Origin: Polyangiaceae bacterium
Lineage (GTDB): Bacteria > Myxococcota > Polyangia > Polyangiales > Polyangiaceae
NCBI GenBank assembly: GCA_025936205.1
Contig: JAICTU010000123.1
Location: forward strand, 1-19,487
Direction: 5' to 3'
DNA: 19,487 nucleotides
Part shown: positions 1 through 6,917 of the stretch, piece by piece
Numbering within the stretch: position 1 is the stretch's first letter
Layout of the letters: each line of letters opens with the position of its first letter
The notes under the pieces: model-generated
Told to the model about the DNA's origin: nothing
Databases searched by the model: none
The model's input: the letters and a program-made list of their open reading frames with translations, nothing else
Made by a program: the position numbers and the translations under genes

Positions 1-245
1 GCGTGGTCGGCATCTTCGATGTTGATCTGACCTCGGCGCGCGTCCTTCTTGCCCACGACCCGCTGCCAGGGCAACGCCTCCGGGCAGCTGCGCATGGCGC
101 GCGCCGCAATCCTGTGGCCTGAGGGGATGCCGGCCAGCTCGGCAACCTGACCGTACGTCGCTACCTTGCCGCGCGGGATGGCGCTCACCACCGCATAGAT
201 GGCGCTCCGGTGTGCATCCGTGCCCTCGGTGCGCGCCTTCGACAT
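1..245 (-). CDS. Alkyltransferase-like (ATL) DNA-repair protein, partial (C-terminus outside window)
   Basis: Reading leftward from ATG at 245, the translation contains RGKVATYGQVAELAG, the winged-helix DNA-binding part of the O6-alkylguanine-DNA alkyltransferase family (DNA_binding_1), then RIAARAM in the recognition-helix position and LPWQRVVGKKD. In true alkyltransferases the last motif is PCHR, with Cys as alkyl acceptor. Here it is PWQR, so Trp replaces the reactive Cys, as in ATL proteins. Those bind O6-alkylguanine without repairing it and hand the lesion to nucleotide excision repair (family knowledge). The motif continues with GQINIEDADHA and runs off the window. The start ATG directly follows the TGA of the upstream NTF2-like gene (TGAATG), so the two are probably co-transcribed and translationally coupled. 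No Shine-Dalgarno sequence is needed to explain this start. The family call is firm; the ATL subtype rests on one visible residue. Confidence 0.88.
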   Translation of the reverse strand, partial: MSKARTEGTDAHRSAIYAVVSAIPRGKVATYGQVAELAGIPSGHRIAARAMRSCPEALPWQRVVGKKDARRGQINIEDADH

Positions 246-668
246 TCAGTTCGCGCCCCGCTCGGCGGTGTCGGGCACGGGCTCGGAGAGTGGCCCCGCT
301 TGATGATGCACCATGCGCCAACGCCCGCCCTCCATCAGGAACACGTTCGTGGCAGCCAGGTGCGCCGGGCGCTTGCCATTGGCCTCCAGACAGGTCACCA
401 ACGCCACATCACCCAGCCAGTGCACCCGGGCGGCACGGCACGACATCTCGACGCCGCTCATCTGGGCGAGGATCTGGCGCCAGGTATCGAGGATCGCGCG
501 GCGTCCGGTGATCACGTTCATGCCGGGATGCAGGCACGCGCTGGGGGCTTGCTCCGCCCAGAGCCTCGACATCGCCTCGAAGTCTCCGCGGCTGAACGCG
601 GCATAGAACTCGCGGTTGGCCTCCAGCACGGCCAGCTCGGCGGTGAGACTTTCGGTTGCTTTGAACAT
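246..668 (-). CDS. NTF2/SnoaL-like (DUF4440-type) small protein
   Basis: This is a 140-residue protein from ATG at 668. A TTG six codons upstream (686) is an alternative start; neither has a clear ribosome site. The pattern is that of the NTF2-like cone fold: an N-terminal helix with ANREFYAAFSRGDFEAMSRLW, then HPGMNVITGRRAILDTWRQIL, then alternating strands ending in FLMEGGRWRMVHHQAG. This matches SnoaL_3/DUF4440 proteins, which are often called ketosteroid-isomerase homologues. No catalytic residues can be assigned, so the substrate is unknown. It lies 60 bp downstream of the DUF2330 gene and its stop abuts the start of the ATL gene, which suggests one leftward transcript. The short gap upstream holds an imperfectly terminator-like stem (687-701) without a U tract. 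Confidence 0.82.
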   Translation of the reverse strand: MFKATESLTAELAVLEANREFYAAFSRGDFEAMSRLWAEQAPSACLHPGMNVITGRRAILDTWRQILAQMSGVEMSCRAARVHWLGDVALVTCLEANGKRPAHLAATNVFLMEGGRWRMVHHQAGPLSEPVPDTAERGAN

Positions 669-728
669 GACCGAAGTGTGGGCCAACCCAGCGCGGCTGG
701 GAAGCGGGGACGGGAGAGCGCTGCGGCG

Positions 729-2432
729 CTAACGCGAATTTCGGCGCCGTAGCCAGCCGAGGCCCACGAGTGCAGCGAGCGCGACGCTCCCTGCGCGGGC
801 GCCGCTGCGGGTGTCCGGCGCCGACTGCAGGCTGCAGAAACCGCCGCGATCGGGTGCGCCGGGGACGTGCGCGTTGTATTCCGCGAGGCTGGTCACGATC
901 TGGTCCGTGTTGTCTTCGACCACACGACCTTCGCCCGAGCTGGAGAGCATCAGCACGCGCTGGTTTGCCGGCTGCGCCGCGACGGCGTCTGACCACGACC
1001 CCCCGGTCCCCGGTGCGCCGCGCAAGACCGAGCCGTTGGCGAACTCGATGCGCCAAGGTGCTTGCGAATCGTCTAGATCGCTGCGGCATTCAATCACGCG
1101 GCGCGCGACGTGCAGGTTGCTCACATCCGGCAGGTCGGGATTGAAGCGAAAGACGGGATCCACGATCATCTCCGCCGCCGACATCGTCGTGTAGAGCCGG
1201 GTCATGTAACCCGTGCGGTCGATCAGTCGCTGGAAGCGACGGACAGGTTCGATCACGTCGGCATCGAGCACTGCATGAAGCTGGTCTGGGTCGAAGCTCA
1301 CGCCCTGGACGCGGTACGAGCGGCTTTGAAGACCGTCGAAGCTCACCCCCGGCGGAAGCGTGACCACCTTGCGTACGGCATCCCAGAAGCCGCTCCAGGT
1401 GCCGTAAGATTGCTCCAGCAATGAGAACAGCTGATCCTGTGAGAGGCCACGGTATTGACCATTCGGGCCGAAATCTCGCTGCCAACCGCGCTCGGCGTCC
1501 TCGGACCACACCGGGCGAAGCTGGCTCGACGGGCCCGCATACTCCGTAACGAAGCCCTGCCCTCCCGCTGCGTCAGCGGCCTCGGTAACGACCTGGTTGT
1601 AGTTGCTCGCGGCATTGAACCAGTTGATGCGCGCCTCATTCAGCTCCAGTGCGTTGTAGTTGAAGGGCACGGCGCGCGCGTTGGAGAGTGCCCAGGTCAA
1701 GACGCCCATGTCCTGGGTCGCAGCCACGGCCGTGAGCTTGATCGGGATCATCGGGGCGTCGGCCTTGTAAGTGATCTCGATCGGGCGAATCGAGCCGGTG
1801 TCGGAGCCCTTCGTGAGACGCAGCGCGAGCAGGTGCATGCCATCCGCCAGATACGGGCCGAGCAGCGCCACGCCCTCTGGCGTGACGTCGTAGCCGTTCT
1901 GATGCAACCACTCGACCGCCGGAGCCGCCGGATCGCTGAGGTTGCCGTCGACCGAGATCACGGCGTAGTCGAAATTGCCGACTTCCCCGCTCGCATCCAC
2001 CATGACGCTGGCGTGCTCGGCGCTGTCGTCCACTGCACGCGGATCTGGGGACCCCGCCGCAAAATTTTTGTTGCCCGATTCGCGGCACCGCCCCTCGATG
2101 GTGGTGCTCAGCGTGTAGCTGGGATTCGTCGCCGCTTGCAGCGCGGTAAAGGCATAGTCCGACGAGACCGCGATCTGATCCTTCCCCGGCACACTGCCGA
2201 TCGGCAGCAGCCACGAGAACTTGTCGGCAGGGCCCTGATACTGGATCTGGATCACCGCCGTGATCGTGCCGTCCCCGTTGTCCGCGAACACGATGCGCTC
2301 GGCAGCCTGGTTCACCAGGTTCTGCTGCGAGCAGAAGAAGCCACCACAGGCTCGCGCCGGCTCGCTCAGCGCGAGCGCGCCCAGGGCAGCGAGGCCAGAG
2401 AGGGTGAGGGCGCGAATGAGTCGATGCTTCAC
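729..2432 (-). CDS. Secreted DUF2330 domain protein with C-terminal membrane-anchor/sorting-like tail
   Basis: This 567-residue protein starts at GTG 2432, chosen because AAAGGAG lies about 8 nt upstream and a Sec signal peptide begins there (MKHRLIRAL, hydrophobic stretch to about residue 22, cleavage likely after ARA at 28). The mature N-terminus CGGFFC, followed by AAERIVFADNGDGTITAVIQIQYQGPADKFSWLLPI, is the hallmark of DUF2330, a family of unknown function common in Myxococcota and some actinobacteria. The C-terminus ends in a hydrophobic segment (SVALAALVGLGWL) followed by RRRNSR. This resembles myxobacterial C-terminal sorting or anchor signals, although no Cys immediately precedes the segment; the nearest is in GFCSLQ. 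The location is therefore probably the cell envelope or surface. It heads a possible leftward operon with the NTF2-like and ATL genes. Function is unknown. Confidence 0.9.
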   Translation of the reverse strand: MKHRLIRALTLSGLAALGALALSEPARACGGFFCSQQNLVNQAAERIVFADNGDGTITAVIQIQYQGPADKFSWLLPIGSVPGKDQIAVSSDYAFTALQAATNPSYTLSTTIEGRCRESGNKNFAAGSPDPRAVDDSAEHASVMVDASGEVGNFDYAVISVDGNLSDPAAPAVEWLHQNGYDVTPEGVALLGPYLADGMHLLALRLTKGSDTGSIRPIEITYKADAPMIPIKLTAVAATQDMGVLTWALSNARAVPFNYNALELNEARINWFNAASNYNQVVTEAADAAGGQGFVTEYAGPSSQLRPVWSEDAERGWQRDFGPNGQYRGLSQDQLFSLLEQSYGTWSGFWDAVRKVVTLPPGVSFDGLQSRSYRVQGVSFDPDQLHAVLDADVIEPVRRFQRLIDRTGYMTRLYTTMSAAEMIVDPVFRFNPDLPDVSNLHVARRVIECRSDLDDSQAPWRIEFANGSVLRGAPGTGGSWSDAVAAQPANQRVLMLSSSGEGRVVEDNTDQIVTSLAEYNAHVPGAPDRGGFCSLQSAPDTRSGARAGSVALAALVGLGWLRRRNSR

Positions 2433-2464
2433 GGCTGCTCCTTTCCCTGCTTCGGACAGGGTGG

Positions 2465-2479
2465 GTTTCAGTGTGAAAC
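2465..2479. promoter_or_regulatory. Perfect inverted repeat GTTTCA-GTG-TGAAAC upstream of the DUF2330 gene
   Basis: Six-base arms with a 3-base centre lie 33-47 bp upstream of the GTG start at 2432 and overlap the proposed -10 region. The position suits a repressor operator, but no regulator can be assigned and chance occurrence is possible. Confidence 0.3.
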
Positions 2480-2498
2480 GGCCCGCTCACTCGGTCAA
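2470..2498 (-). promoter_or_regulatory. Possible sigma-70-type promoter of the DUF2330 gene
   Basis: On the minus strand, TTGACC (2498-2493) is followed after 17 bp by CACACT (2475-2470). The -35 fits well and the -10 is poor. Transcription would begin near 2463 and give a leader of about 30 nt that carries the good ribosome site. Confidence 0.3.
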
Positions 2499-2583
2499 AA
2501 AGTGTTCTGCAGCGCGGACGGGCAGGGCCCCGAGGAGGCGTCAGGGCCGCGCCGCGCAGGCCCGGCCCACAAAATTAGCTCAA

Positions 2584-3261
2584 TTATTTTGCAGGAGTAG
2601 CTTCGCCGCCGTGCTCCGGGTGGCCGTGTGCCTCGGCCATTTGCTTCAGGTGCTGGTCGAACTCGTCGCGGGTGACCGCGCCGTCGTGATTGGCGTCGAG
2701 GCGCTCGAAGCGCTGCTTCGCGGCCTGCTGCGCCTCCGCCCTCGTGACCTTGCCGTCATGATTCTGATCGGCGTGCTCGAACACGAACTCGCGCCGGTGC
2801 TCGCCGAAGTCCGGCTGCGCCAGGAACTCGTCCAGCGACAGCGAGTGGTCGTGGTTGGTATCCAGCCGGTCGAAGAAGCGCGCCGGAATCTTGGACTCGT
2901 CCGCCGTCAGGCGGCCGTCTTTGTTGGTGTCGATCTCGCTGAAATGCTTGCTCAGCTCCTCCTTGCGAATGGCAGCCGCGCCGCTGTCCGCTTCTTCGCG
3001 CGTGACTTCCCCGTCCTTGTTCGCGTCCAGCCGATCGAACAGGCGCAAGGTGCCCACTTCGACCTCCTGCTGGGTGAGCTTGCCGTCGCTGTTTGCATCC
3101 ATGCTGCGGAACCAGTGCTCCGCAAAGGCGCGCCCGGGATGGCCGTGCGGGCCCGGACCCTTGCCGTCGCCAGCGCTGGGCTGCGCCAGCGCCAGGGTCG
3201 AGACGCCGGCGAGGCCGAGCACGGCGCTCAGGGCCGTGAGCTTGATCGATCGTGTGTTCAT
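2584..3261 (-). CDS. Secreted calmodulin-like protein with six EF-hand loops
   Basis: This is a 225-residue protein from ATG 3261, chosen because GGAG lies about 9 nt upstream and a signal peptide follows (MNTRSIKLTALSAVLGLAGVS, likely cleaved after ALA near residue 26). A longer open frame extends upstream without a signal peptide and is rejected. Six canonical 12-residue calcium loops are visible, starting at residues 55, 79, 111, 134, 165 and 189; all have D1, N3, D5 and E12 (for example DANSDGKLTQQE). Loop 4 (DTNHDHSLSLDE) has His where Gly6 is usual. Both ends of the mature protein are His/Gly/Pro-rich (GPGPHGHPG and AHGHPEHGGE), which might bind other metals. It is probably periplasmic or extracellular and calcium-binding; no enzymatic domain is present. 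The gap to the DUF2330 gene downstream holds no convincing terminator. Confidence 0.93.
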   Translation of the reverse strand: MNTRSIKLTALSAVLGLAGVSTLALAQPSAGDGKGPGPHGHPGRAFAEHWFRSMDANSDGKLTQQEVEVGTLRLFDRLDANKDGEVTREEADSGAAAIRKEELSKHFSEIDTNKDGRLTADESKIPARFFDRLDTNHDHSLSLDEFLAQPDFGEHRREFVFEHADQNHDGKVTRAEAQQAAKQRFERLDANHDGAVTRDEFDQHLKQMAEAHGHPEHGGEATPAK

Positions 3262-3473
3262 AGTTCGTCTCCACTCAATTGCGGGATGCGAGCCGCACCC
3301 TCGGCATGTATCGCGCTGCAAACGCGGCGGCCGCGCGAACCCGTCGCGACCGGCGAGAAAAGCGCCGGCTGTCTGAACTTCGTACAGCGGCTGGGCCGAC
3401 GGTGTCCCAGACTGCCCCACGGGCTCAGCGTCGCATCTGTCGCCTCCGCCGTGGCTGGCATACCGTCTGCCGT
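3262..3473. promoter_or_regulatory. Divergent intergenic region between EF-hand and LOG-family genes
   Basis: These 212 bp must hold promoters for both genes. The only clear structure is a stem CCGGCG / CGCCGG at 3350-3368 with a 7-base A-rich loop. It has no following T tract, so it is not a convincing terminator. No strong -35/-10 pair was identified. Confidence 0.4.
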
Positions 3474-4070
3474 ATGCGCAAACCGGTGATTGGCGTTTTC
3501 GGGGGCGGACCACGCAACGTGCTGCATGGCGCTCCGAGTCATGGACTCGCGGTGGCACTCGGACACTGCCTGGCGCAGAGCGGCGCACTGGTGCTCTGTG
3601 GTGGGCGCGGCGGCGTGATGGAGGCGGTCGCGCGGGGCGCGCGCAGCGGCGGCGGGCGCTCGATCGGCCTCTTGCCGTTCGCGGAAGGCGGCGGGGAGCG
3701 CCCCAACGAGTTCATCGACCATGCCGTTTTCACCGGCCTCGGTGACGGCAGAAACTTTCTCATGGCGGCCGTTCCGGATGCCGCGATCGCCCTGGCGGGG
3801 GAAGCAGGCACACTCTCGGAGATCGGGCTCGCGCTGAAGCTCGGTACGCCGCTCGTGTATCTCGGCGCCTGGCGCTTTCTGAACGACCACGGACTGCCCG
3901 CCACACCATACACCGAGGTGGCGGAAGAAGCCGCGCGCCTGGTCTTTTCCGCGCTCCAGCTCGCGCCCGGGCAGCTGCTATCGCAGCCCTTGAGGCAGCC
4001 CACGATCAGCGACCAGGCAGCGAACCTGCTCCAATTGGCAGAAGTGGTGCGGAGCTGGAGCGAACGCTAG
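3474..4070 (+). CDS. LOG/SLOG-family (TIGR00725-like) nucleotide-binding protein
   Basis: This is a 198-residue Rossmann-like protein starting at ATG 3474 (MRKPVIGVFGGG). Signature segments are LCGGRGGVMEAVARGA (residues 41-56) and DGRNFLMAAVPDAAIALAGE then AGTLSEIGLALKLGTP (91-126). The GxGTxxE-like loop of LOG proteins appears here as AGTLSE. LOG-type enzymes release cytokinin-like bases from nucleotide monophosphates. The SLOG subgroup this most resembles (the TIGR00725 or possible lysine-decarboxylase-like set) is otherwise uncharacterised and proposed to sense or cleave nucleotide derivatives. It must not be read as a real lysine decarboxylase for the siderophore pathway; it has no PLP fold. 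It is convergent with the LysR gene and the two stop codons share the sequence CTAG (4067-4070). No ribosome site is evident before ATG. Confidence 0.86.
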   Translation: MRKPVIGVFGGGPRNVLHGAPSHGLAVALGHCLAQSGALVLCGGRGGVMEAVARGARSGGGRSIGLLPFAEGGGERPNEFIDHAVFTGLGDGRNFLMAAVPDAAIALAGEAGTLSEIGLALKLGTPLVYLGAWRFLNDHGLPATPYTEVAEEAARLVFSALQLAPGQLLSQPLRQPTISDQAANLLQLAEVVRSWSER

Positions 4071-5068
4071 CGCTCGGCGCTCCGGGCCACGGACTCGCAG
4101 CGCGCGATGCGCTTCGGCAGCTCGCGCGCCAGGAAGTCGAGGCAGGCTCGGGTCTTGGGGGCGAGCAGCTTGCGGCTGGGGTAGACGGCCTGGATATCGA
4201 TCGGCGGCGGGGAAAACTCGGCCAGGATGCGCAGCAACGTGCCCCGCTCGATGGCTTCCGCCAGATAGAACCGCGGCAAATAGACGATGCCCAGTCCGGA
4301 GCAAGCCGCCACGCGCAAGGCGCCGCTATGGTCACTGTCGAAGCTGCCCGTGACGGGGATGTACAGTATCTCACCGCCCGCACCACGGAAGCGCCAGCGG
4401 CCGCGCTGCGACGCCAGCGTGTAACGCAAACAGTCGTGCTCCACCAGATCCCGCGGGTGCTGCGGAGTGCCCCTGCGCTCGAGGTAGGCGGGCGCGGCGC
4501 AGGCGACCAGCGGGTCCTGCACCAGCTTGCGCGTGGCCAGCGAGGAGCTCTCCAGCGCTCCGACCCGCACGGCCAGATCAAAGCCCTCGGACGCGAGATC
4601 GACGTAGCGATCGCTCAGCGAGAGCTCGAGCCGCAGATCGGGATACTGCCGAGTGAGCTCCGCCAGCAAGGGCGCGATGTGCAGCTCACCGAAGTAAACC
4701 GGCGCGCTGACGCGCAACAAGCCGCGCGGCGCCGAATTGAGATCCGCCACCAGCAGCTCCGCGTCTTCCACCTCGCGCAGGATCCGCAGGCTGTGCTCAT
4801 ACAAGGCGAGGCCCGCCTCCGTCGGCGAGACGTGGCGGGTCGTGCGCGTGAGCAGCGCCGTACCCAGCCTGCGTTCGAGCCGCGCGATGCGCTTGCTCAC
4901 CGCGGACGTGGAGGTGTCGAGGTCGTGCGCTGCGCGCGTGAACGAACGTTGCTGGATGACGTGCGCGAAGATCACGAGCGCCGCCACGTCGTCGAGCGCG
5001 CCCGGACCGCCACCCTCCCCGGCGCGGGCCGGTGCGCCATTCCGGCGGGCGCGGGATTGTTGCCTCAT
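4067..5068 (-). CDS. LysR-family transcriptional regulator
   Basis: This is a 333-residue protein from ATG 5068. A TTG at 5113 would add 15 residues and is less likely. The winged helix-turn-helix spans about residues 27-85 (LVIFAHVIQQRSFTRAAHDL then TSAVSKRIARLERRLGTALL and TRTTRHVSPTEAG). The effector-binding domain begins near GLLRVSAPVYFGELHIAPLL and includes GFDLAVRVG and GLGIVYLP, typical of the DmlR/AaeR-like group. A basic, Gly/Pro-rich extension of about 25 residues precedes the helix-turn-helix and may be partly untranslated. LysR proteins usually control a divergent neighbour, which here is the DoxX-like gene 65 bp away. An inverted repeat sits in that gap. The ligand is unknown. 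Confidence 0.93.
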   Translation of the reverse strand: MRQQSRARRNGAPARAGEGGGPGALDDVAALVIFAHVIQQRSFTRAAHDLDTSTSAVSKRIARLERRLGTALLTRTTRHVSPTEAGLALYEHSLRILREVEDAELLVADLNSAPRGLLRVSAPVYFGELHIAPLLAELTRQYPDLRLELSLSDRYVDLASEGFDLAVRVGALESSSLATRKLVQDPLVACAAPAYLERRGTPQHPRDLVEHDCLRYTLASQRGRWRFRGAGGEILYIPVTGSFDSDHSGALRVAACSGLGIVYLPRFYLAEAIERGTLLRILAEFSPPPIDIQAVYPSRKLLAPKTRACLDFLARELPKRIARCESVARSAER

Positions 5069-5093
5069 GGGAAATAGTGTTACGCCCCGCCGC

Positions 5094-5126
5094 AGACTGC
5101 CGCAAGCCGCCAACCGGGCGCAGTCT
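5094..5126. promoter_or_regulatory. Inverted repeat AGACTGC-N19-GCAGTCT between LysR and DoxX-like genes
   Basis: Perfect 7-base arms (5094-5100 and 5120-5126) are spaced by 19 bp in the 65-bp divergent gap, the right arm ending 7 bp before the DoxX ATG. It could be a LysR operator half-site pair or a leader hairpin. The classical T-N11-A LysR core is not evident. Confidence 0.3.
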
Positions 5127-5133
5127 ATTGCTC

Positions 5134-5634
5134 ATGAACCAACAGACATTCGATCGGACGGCGTGGCTGCGCGACCTACATTGGGTATCGGTGTTCTCGC
5201 GCGCATCCCTGGGCAGTTTGTTTCTGAGCGCAGCGATCTCCAAACTTCCCGGAGGCATCGCCGGCACCGTGGGGTACTACTCGAAGCTGTTCGAGCACTC
5301 GCTCTTACCGAGCTTCCTGGTGACGGCTCACGCCAGCGCGATCATGCTGGTGGAGTTCGTGCTCGCGCTCTGGCTGCTGAGCGGTTACCGGCTGACGCTG
5401 GCCTGGAAGGCGTCTGCCGCCGTGCTGTTATCGCTGGCCGTGGGGATGATCTTCGCCGGTAAGACGGACGTGGCCAGCGCCAATTATCTGTACGTGGCGT
5501 TCGCGCTCGGTGGCCTGGCGACGAGTCACTTCGACCGCTGGGTCTGGGGCGCCTCGCCCAGCGCGAACACGCGCAGGACCCAGCCCGACGTAGCGAACAG
5601 CGGCGTGGCCTGGGTGCCGTCGCCGAGATCGTAG
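5134..5634 (+). CDS. DoxX/MauE-like four-helix membrane protein
   Basis: This is a 166-residue protein from ATG 5134. Hydrophobic segments lie at about residues 17-37 (SVFSRASLGSLFLSAAISKL), 62-84, 90-109 and 115-131. The spacing, the short YY..LFEHSLLPSFLV loop and the Glu in helix 2 (MLVEFVLALWLLSGY) match the DoxX/MauE family of small inner-membrane proteins, implicated in thiol or redox and respiratory functions in some bacteria. The specific role here is unknown. It is divergent from a LysR gene that may regulate it. The last 36 or so codons (WVWGASPSANTRR onward) overlap the 3' end of the convergent beta-propeller gene by 109 bp and look like a non-conserved hydrophilic tail, so the ancestral stop may have been lost. 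Confidence 0.82.
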   Translation: MNQQTFDRTAWLRDLHWVSVFSRASLGSLFLSAAISKLPGGIAGTVGYYSKLFEHSLLPSFLVTAHASAIMLVEFVLALWLLSGYRLTLAWKASAAVLLSLAVGMIFAGKTDVASANYLYVAFALGGLATSHFDRWVWGASPSANTRRTQPDVANSGVAWVPSPRS

Positions 5635-6857
5635 ACGTCGGTGGAAGCGTAGTTTTCGCCCGGGACCAGCGGCAGCAAGCGGCTGCCGACGCGGGTGTAG
5701 TAGACGGCACCGCTGTTCCAATCGATGCCTCCCACCGGCGCCGCGTTTCCACTGCGCGCTTCATAGGAATACAGCTGCCAGTTCCGGTCGGCGATGATCT
5801 CGAAGGGGTCGGCCGCGGCGGCGAGGTCGGCCACCTTCTCCTCGTGAAAGACCGACATCGAAAAGCGGTCTCCGTCCACGTACGCGAGTGCGGCGCCCTC
5901 GTGCCCGCCCGTCACTTCCGAAAACTCGAAGGCGCGGCGCACGCTGCCGTCGATAGGATCGAGCGCGGCGACACAGTTGGGAGCCGTGCCGAGCACGTAG
6001 TGCGTGCCCACGCCGCCGGTCCAGTTGCTAAAATAGAGCCGGCCGTCGGCGGCGCGAGTGCTGTAGTCGAGGCCCGGACAGGGCGCGCTCAGGTACTCGA
6101 GAAATTCGCCCCGCTCGACGTCGATGACGGCGATGCGCGAGTCGTCCGTGCGCCGAGCAGAGTCAGAATCGGTCCAGTAGATCGGCTGGTAGAGCTTGCC
6201 CCCGACCACCTGGTTGGCGCGATCGGCAAGCCCCGCAGTCGCGACCAGTCCGTCGCGATCGGGTAGAGCCGGCAGCTCGATCGTGCCCTCGATCAGCATG
6301 CTGGTGGGGTTCCAGATCACGTATTCGCTGACGCCGTTGGCCATGTAGGCGCGTTCGTCGCTGACGAAGGTATTGTTCCAGAAGGCCGCGCTCTGAACCC
6401 CCTGGCCCGCGAAGCTGAGCGTCTGCTCCTGGATCAGGTCACCCTGCTCGTCCACCGCGTAGCGCGTGATGGTCGGCTCGTCGCCGCTGGCGACGAAGAT
6501 CTTGCCGCCCCGGACCCACAGATCGGCGTCGCCCGGAAACTCCCGCGCACGCTCCTGGCTGACGCTGGCTCCTCCCAGATCCAGCGAGGGCAGCACTGAG
6601 ACATATGCAGTGCTCCCCTCGTCGTCGGTGACGATCGTACAGAGCACGAAGCGCGAGTCGACGCGACCGGTCGGACTCTCGCCCTCGGGTCCGTTCGGCG
6701 CCGCCGCGCTGGGCTCTTCCGCCAGCGACGCCTGTGTTGCATGCCTCACGTCACTGGAGCAGGCCGCAAGGGCTGCGATCGTACTGCTCGCACACCAGGC
6801 GCTCCAACGGCGCGCACGGAAACTCCCCCCGTGTCGAAAAAATCCCTGATGGCTCAT
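5526..6857 (-). CDS. Exported beta-propeller-like lipoprotein (paralogue A), iron-uptake associated
   Basis: This is a 443-residue protein from ATG 6857 (MSHQGFFRHGG). The signal peptide ends in a lipobox LAAC with Cys33 as the lipidation site, so it is predicted to be membrane-anchored; Ser at +2 suits the outer membrane by the E. coli rule. The body is a series of short strand-rich repeats (LWVRGGKIFVASGDEPTITR, AYMANGVSEYVIWNPTSM, RIAVIDVERGEFLEYL, RNWQLYSYEA) like a seven-bladed propeller. No catalytic motif is seen. It aligns visibly with the divergent neighbour at 6918-8147: both have TRYxVD, SFxGxGV, RAY and VWNPxSMxxxG blocks in the same order. The shared Fur-box promoter implies iron-repressed expression and a role with the TonB receptor, such as ligand capture (inference). 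Its 3' end overlaps the convergent DoxX-like gene by 109 bp. Confidence 0.85.
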   Translation of the reverse strand: MSHQGFFRHGGSFRARRWSAWCASSTIAALAACSSDVRHATQASLAEEPSAAAPNGPEGESPTGRVDSRFVLCTIVTDDEGSTAYVSVLPSLDLGGASVSQERAREFPGDADLWVRGGKIFVASGDEPTITRYAVDEQGDLIQEQTLSFAGQGVQSAAFWNNTFVSDERAYMANGVSEYVIWNPTSMLIEGTIELPALPDRDGLVATAGLADRANQVVGGKLYQPIYWTDSDSARRTDDSRIAVIDVERGEFLEYLSAPCPGLDYSTRAADGRLYFSNWTGGVGTHYVLGTAPNCVAALDPIDGSVRRAFEFSEVTGGHEGAALAYVDGDRFSMSVFHEEKVADLAAAADPFEIIADRNWQLYSYEARSGNAAPVGGIDWNSGAVYYTRVGSRLLPLVPGENYASTDVYDLGDGTQATPLFATSGWVLRVFALGEAPQTQRSK

Positions 6858-6871
6858 GTCGACCGTATATC

Positions 6872-6890
6872 GATATTGATTTGCATTTTC
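6872..6890. promoter_or_regulatory. Fur box (iron-responsive operator) in the divergent lipoprotein promoter
   Basis: GATATTGATTTGCATTTTC matches the classical 19-bp Fur consensus GATAATGATAATCATTATC at 14 of 19 positions. It is embedded in a perfect inverted repeat TATTGA (6874-6879) / TCAATA (6889-6894). It lies 15 bp from the leftward ATG and 28 bp from the rightward ATG, so one bound repressor could silence both genes. The site stands out as AT-rich in a GC-rich background. The consensus is from enteric bacteria; local Fur specificity is assumed. Confidence 0.72.
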
Positions 6891-6917
6891 AATACAGATT
6901 TGGTTAGCGTTCGCCTC

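Noticed and set aside
669..686. TTG at 686 as start of the NTF2-like protein
   Set aside because: It would add six residues outside the conserved fold, and the ATG at 668 is the more usual start; evidence is weak either way.
687..701. CCCAGC-GCG-GCTGGG stem between the DUF2330 and NTF2-like genes as a terminator
   Set aside because: It has a good 6-bp stem but no T tract on either strand, and the genes look like one operon.
2536..2575. GC-rich stem downstream of the EF-hand gene as a terminator
   Set aside because: GGGCC/GGCCC arms are expected by chance in this composition and there is no T tract after them.
1455..2600. 381-codon plus-strand open frame opposite the DUF2330 gene
   Set aside because: The minus-strand frame has a signal peptide, DUF2330 motifs and a good ribosome site; the plus frame has none of these.
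3262..3588. N-terminal extension of the EF-hand protein to 3588
   Set aside because: The extension would bury the signal peptide inside the protein and cross the divergent LOG gene. The ATG at 3261 has a ribosome site and an immediate signal peptide.
3474..4070. LOG-family protein as the lysine decarboxylase of the siderophore pathway
   Set aside because: Old annotations call such proteins lysine decarboxylases, but the fold is a Rossmann nucleotide-binding one with no PLP site, and the gene lies outside the operon.
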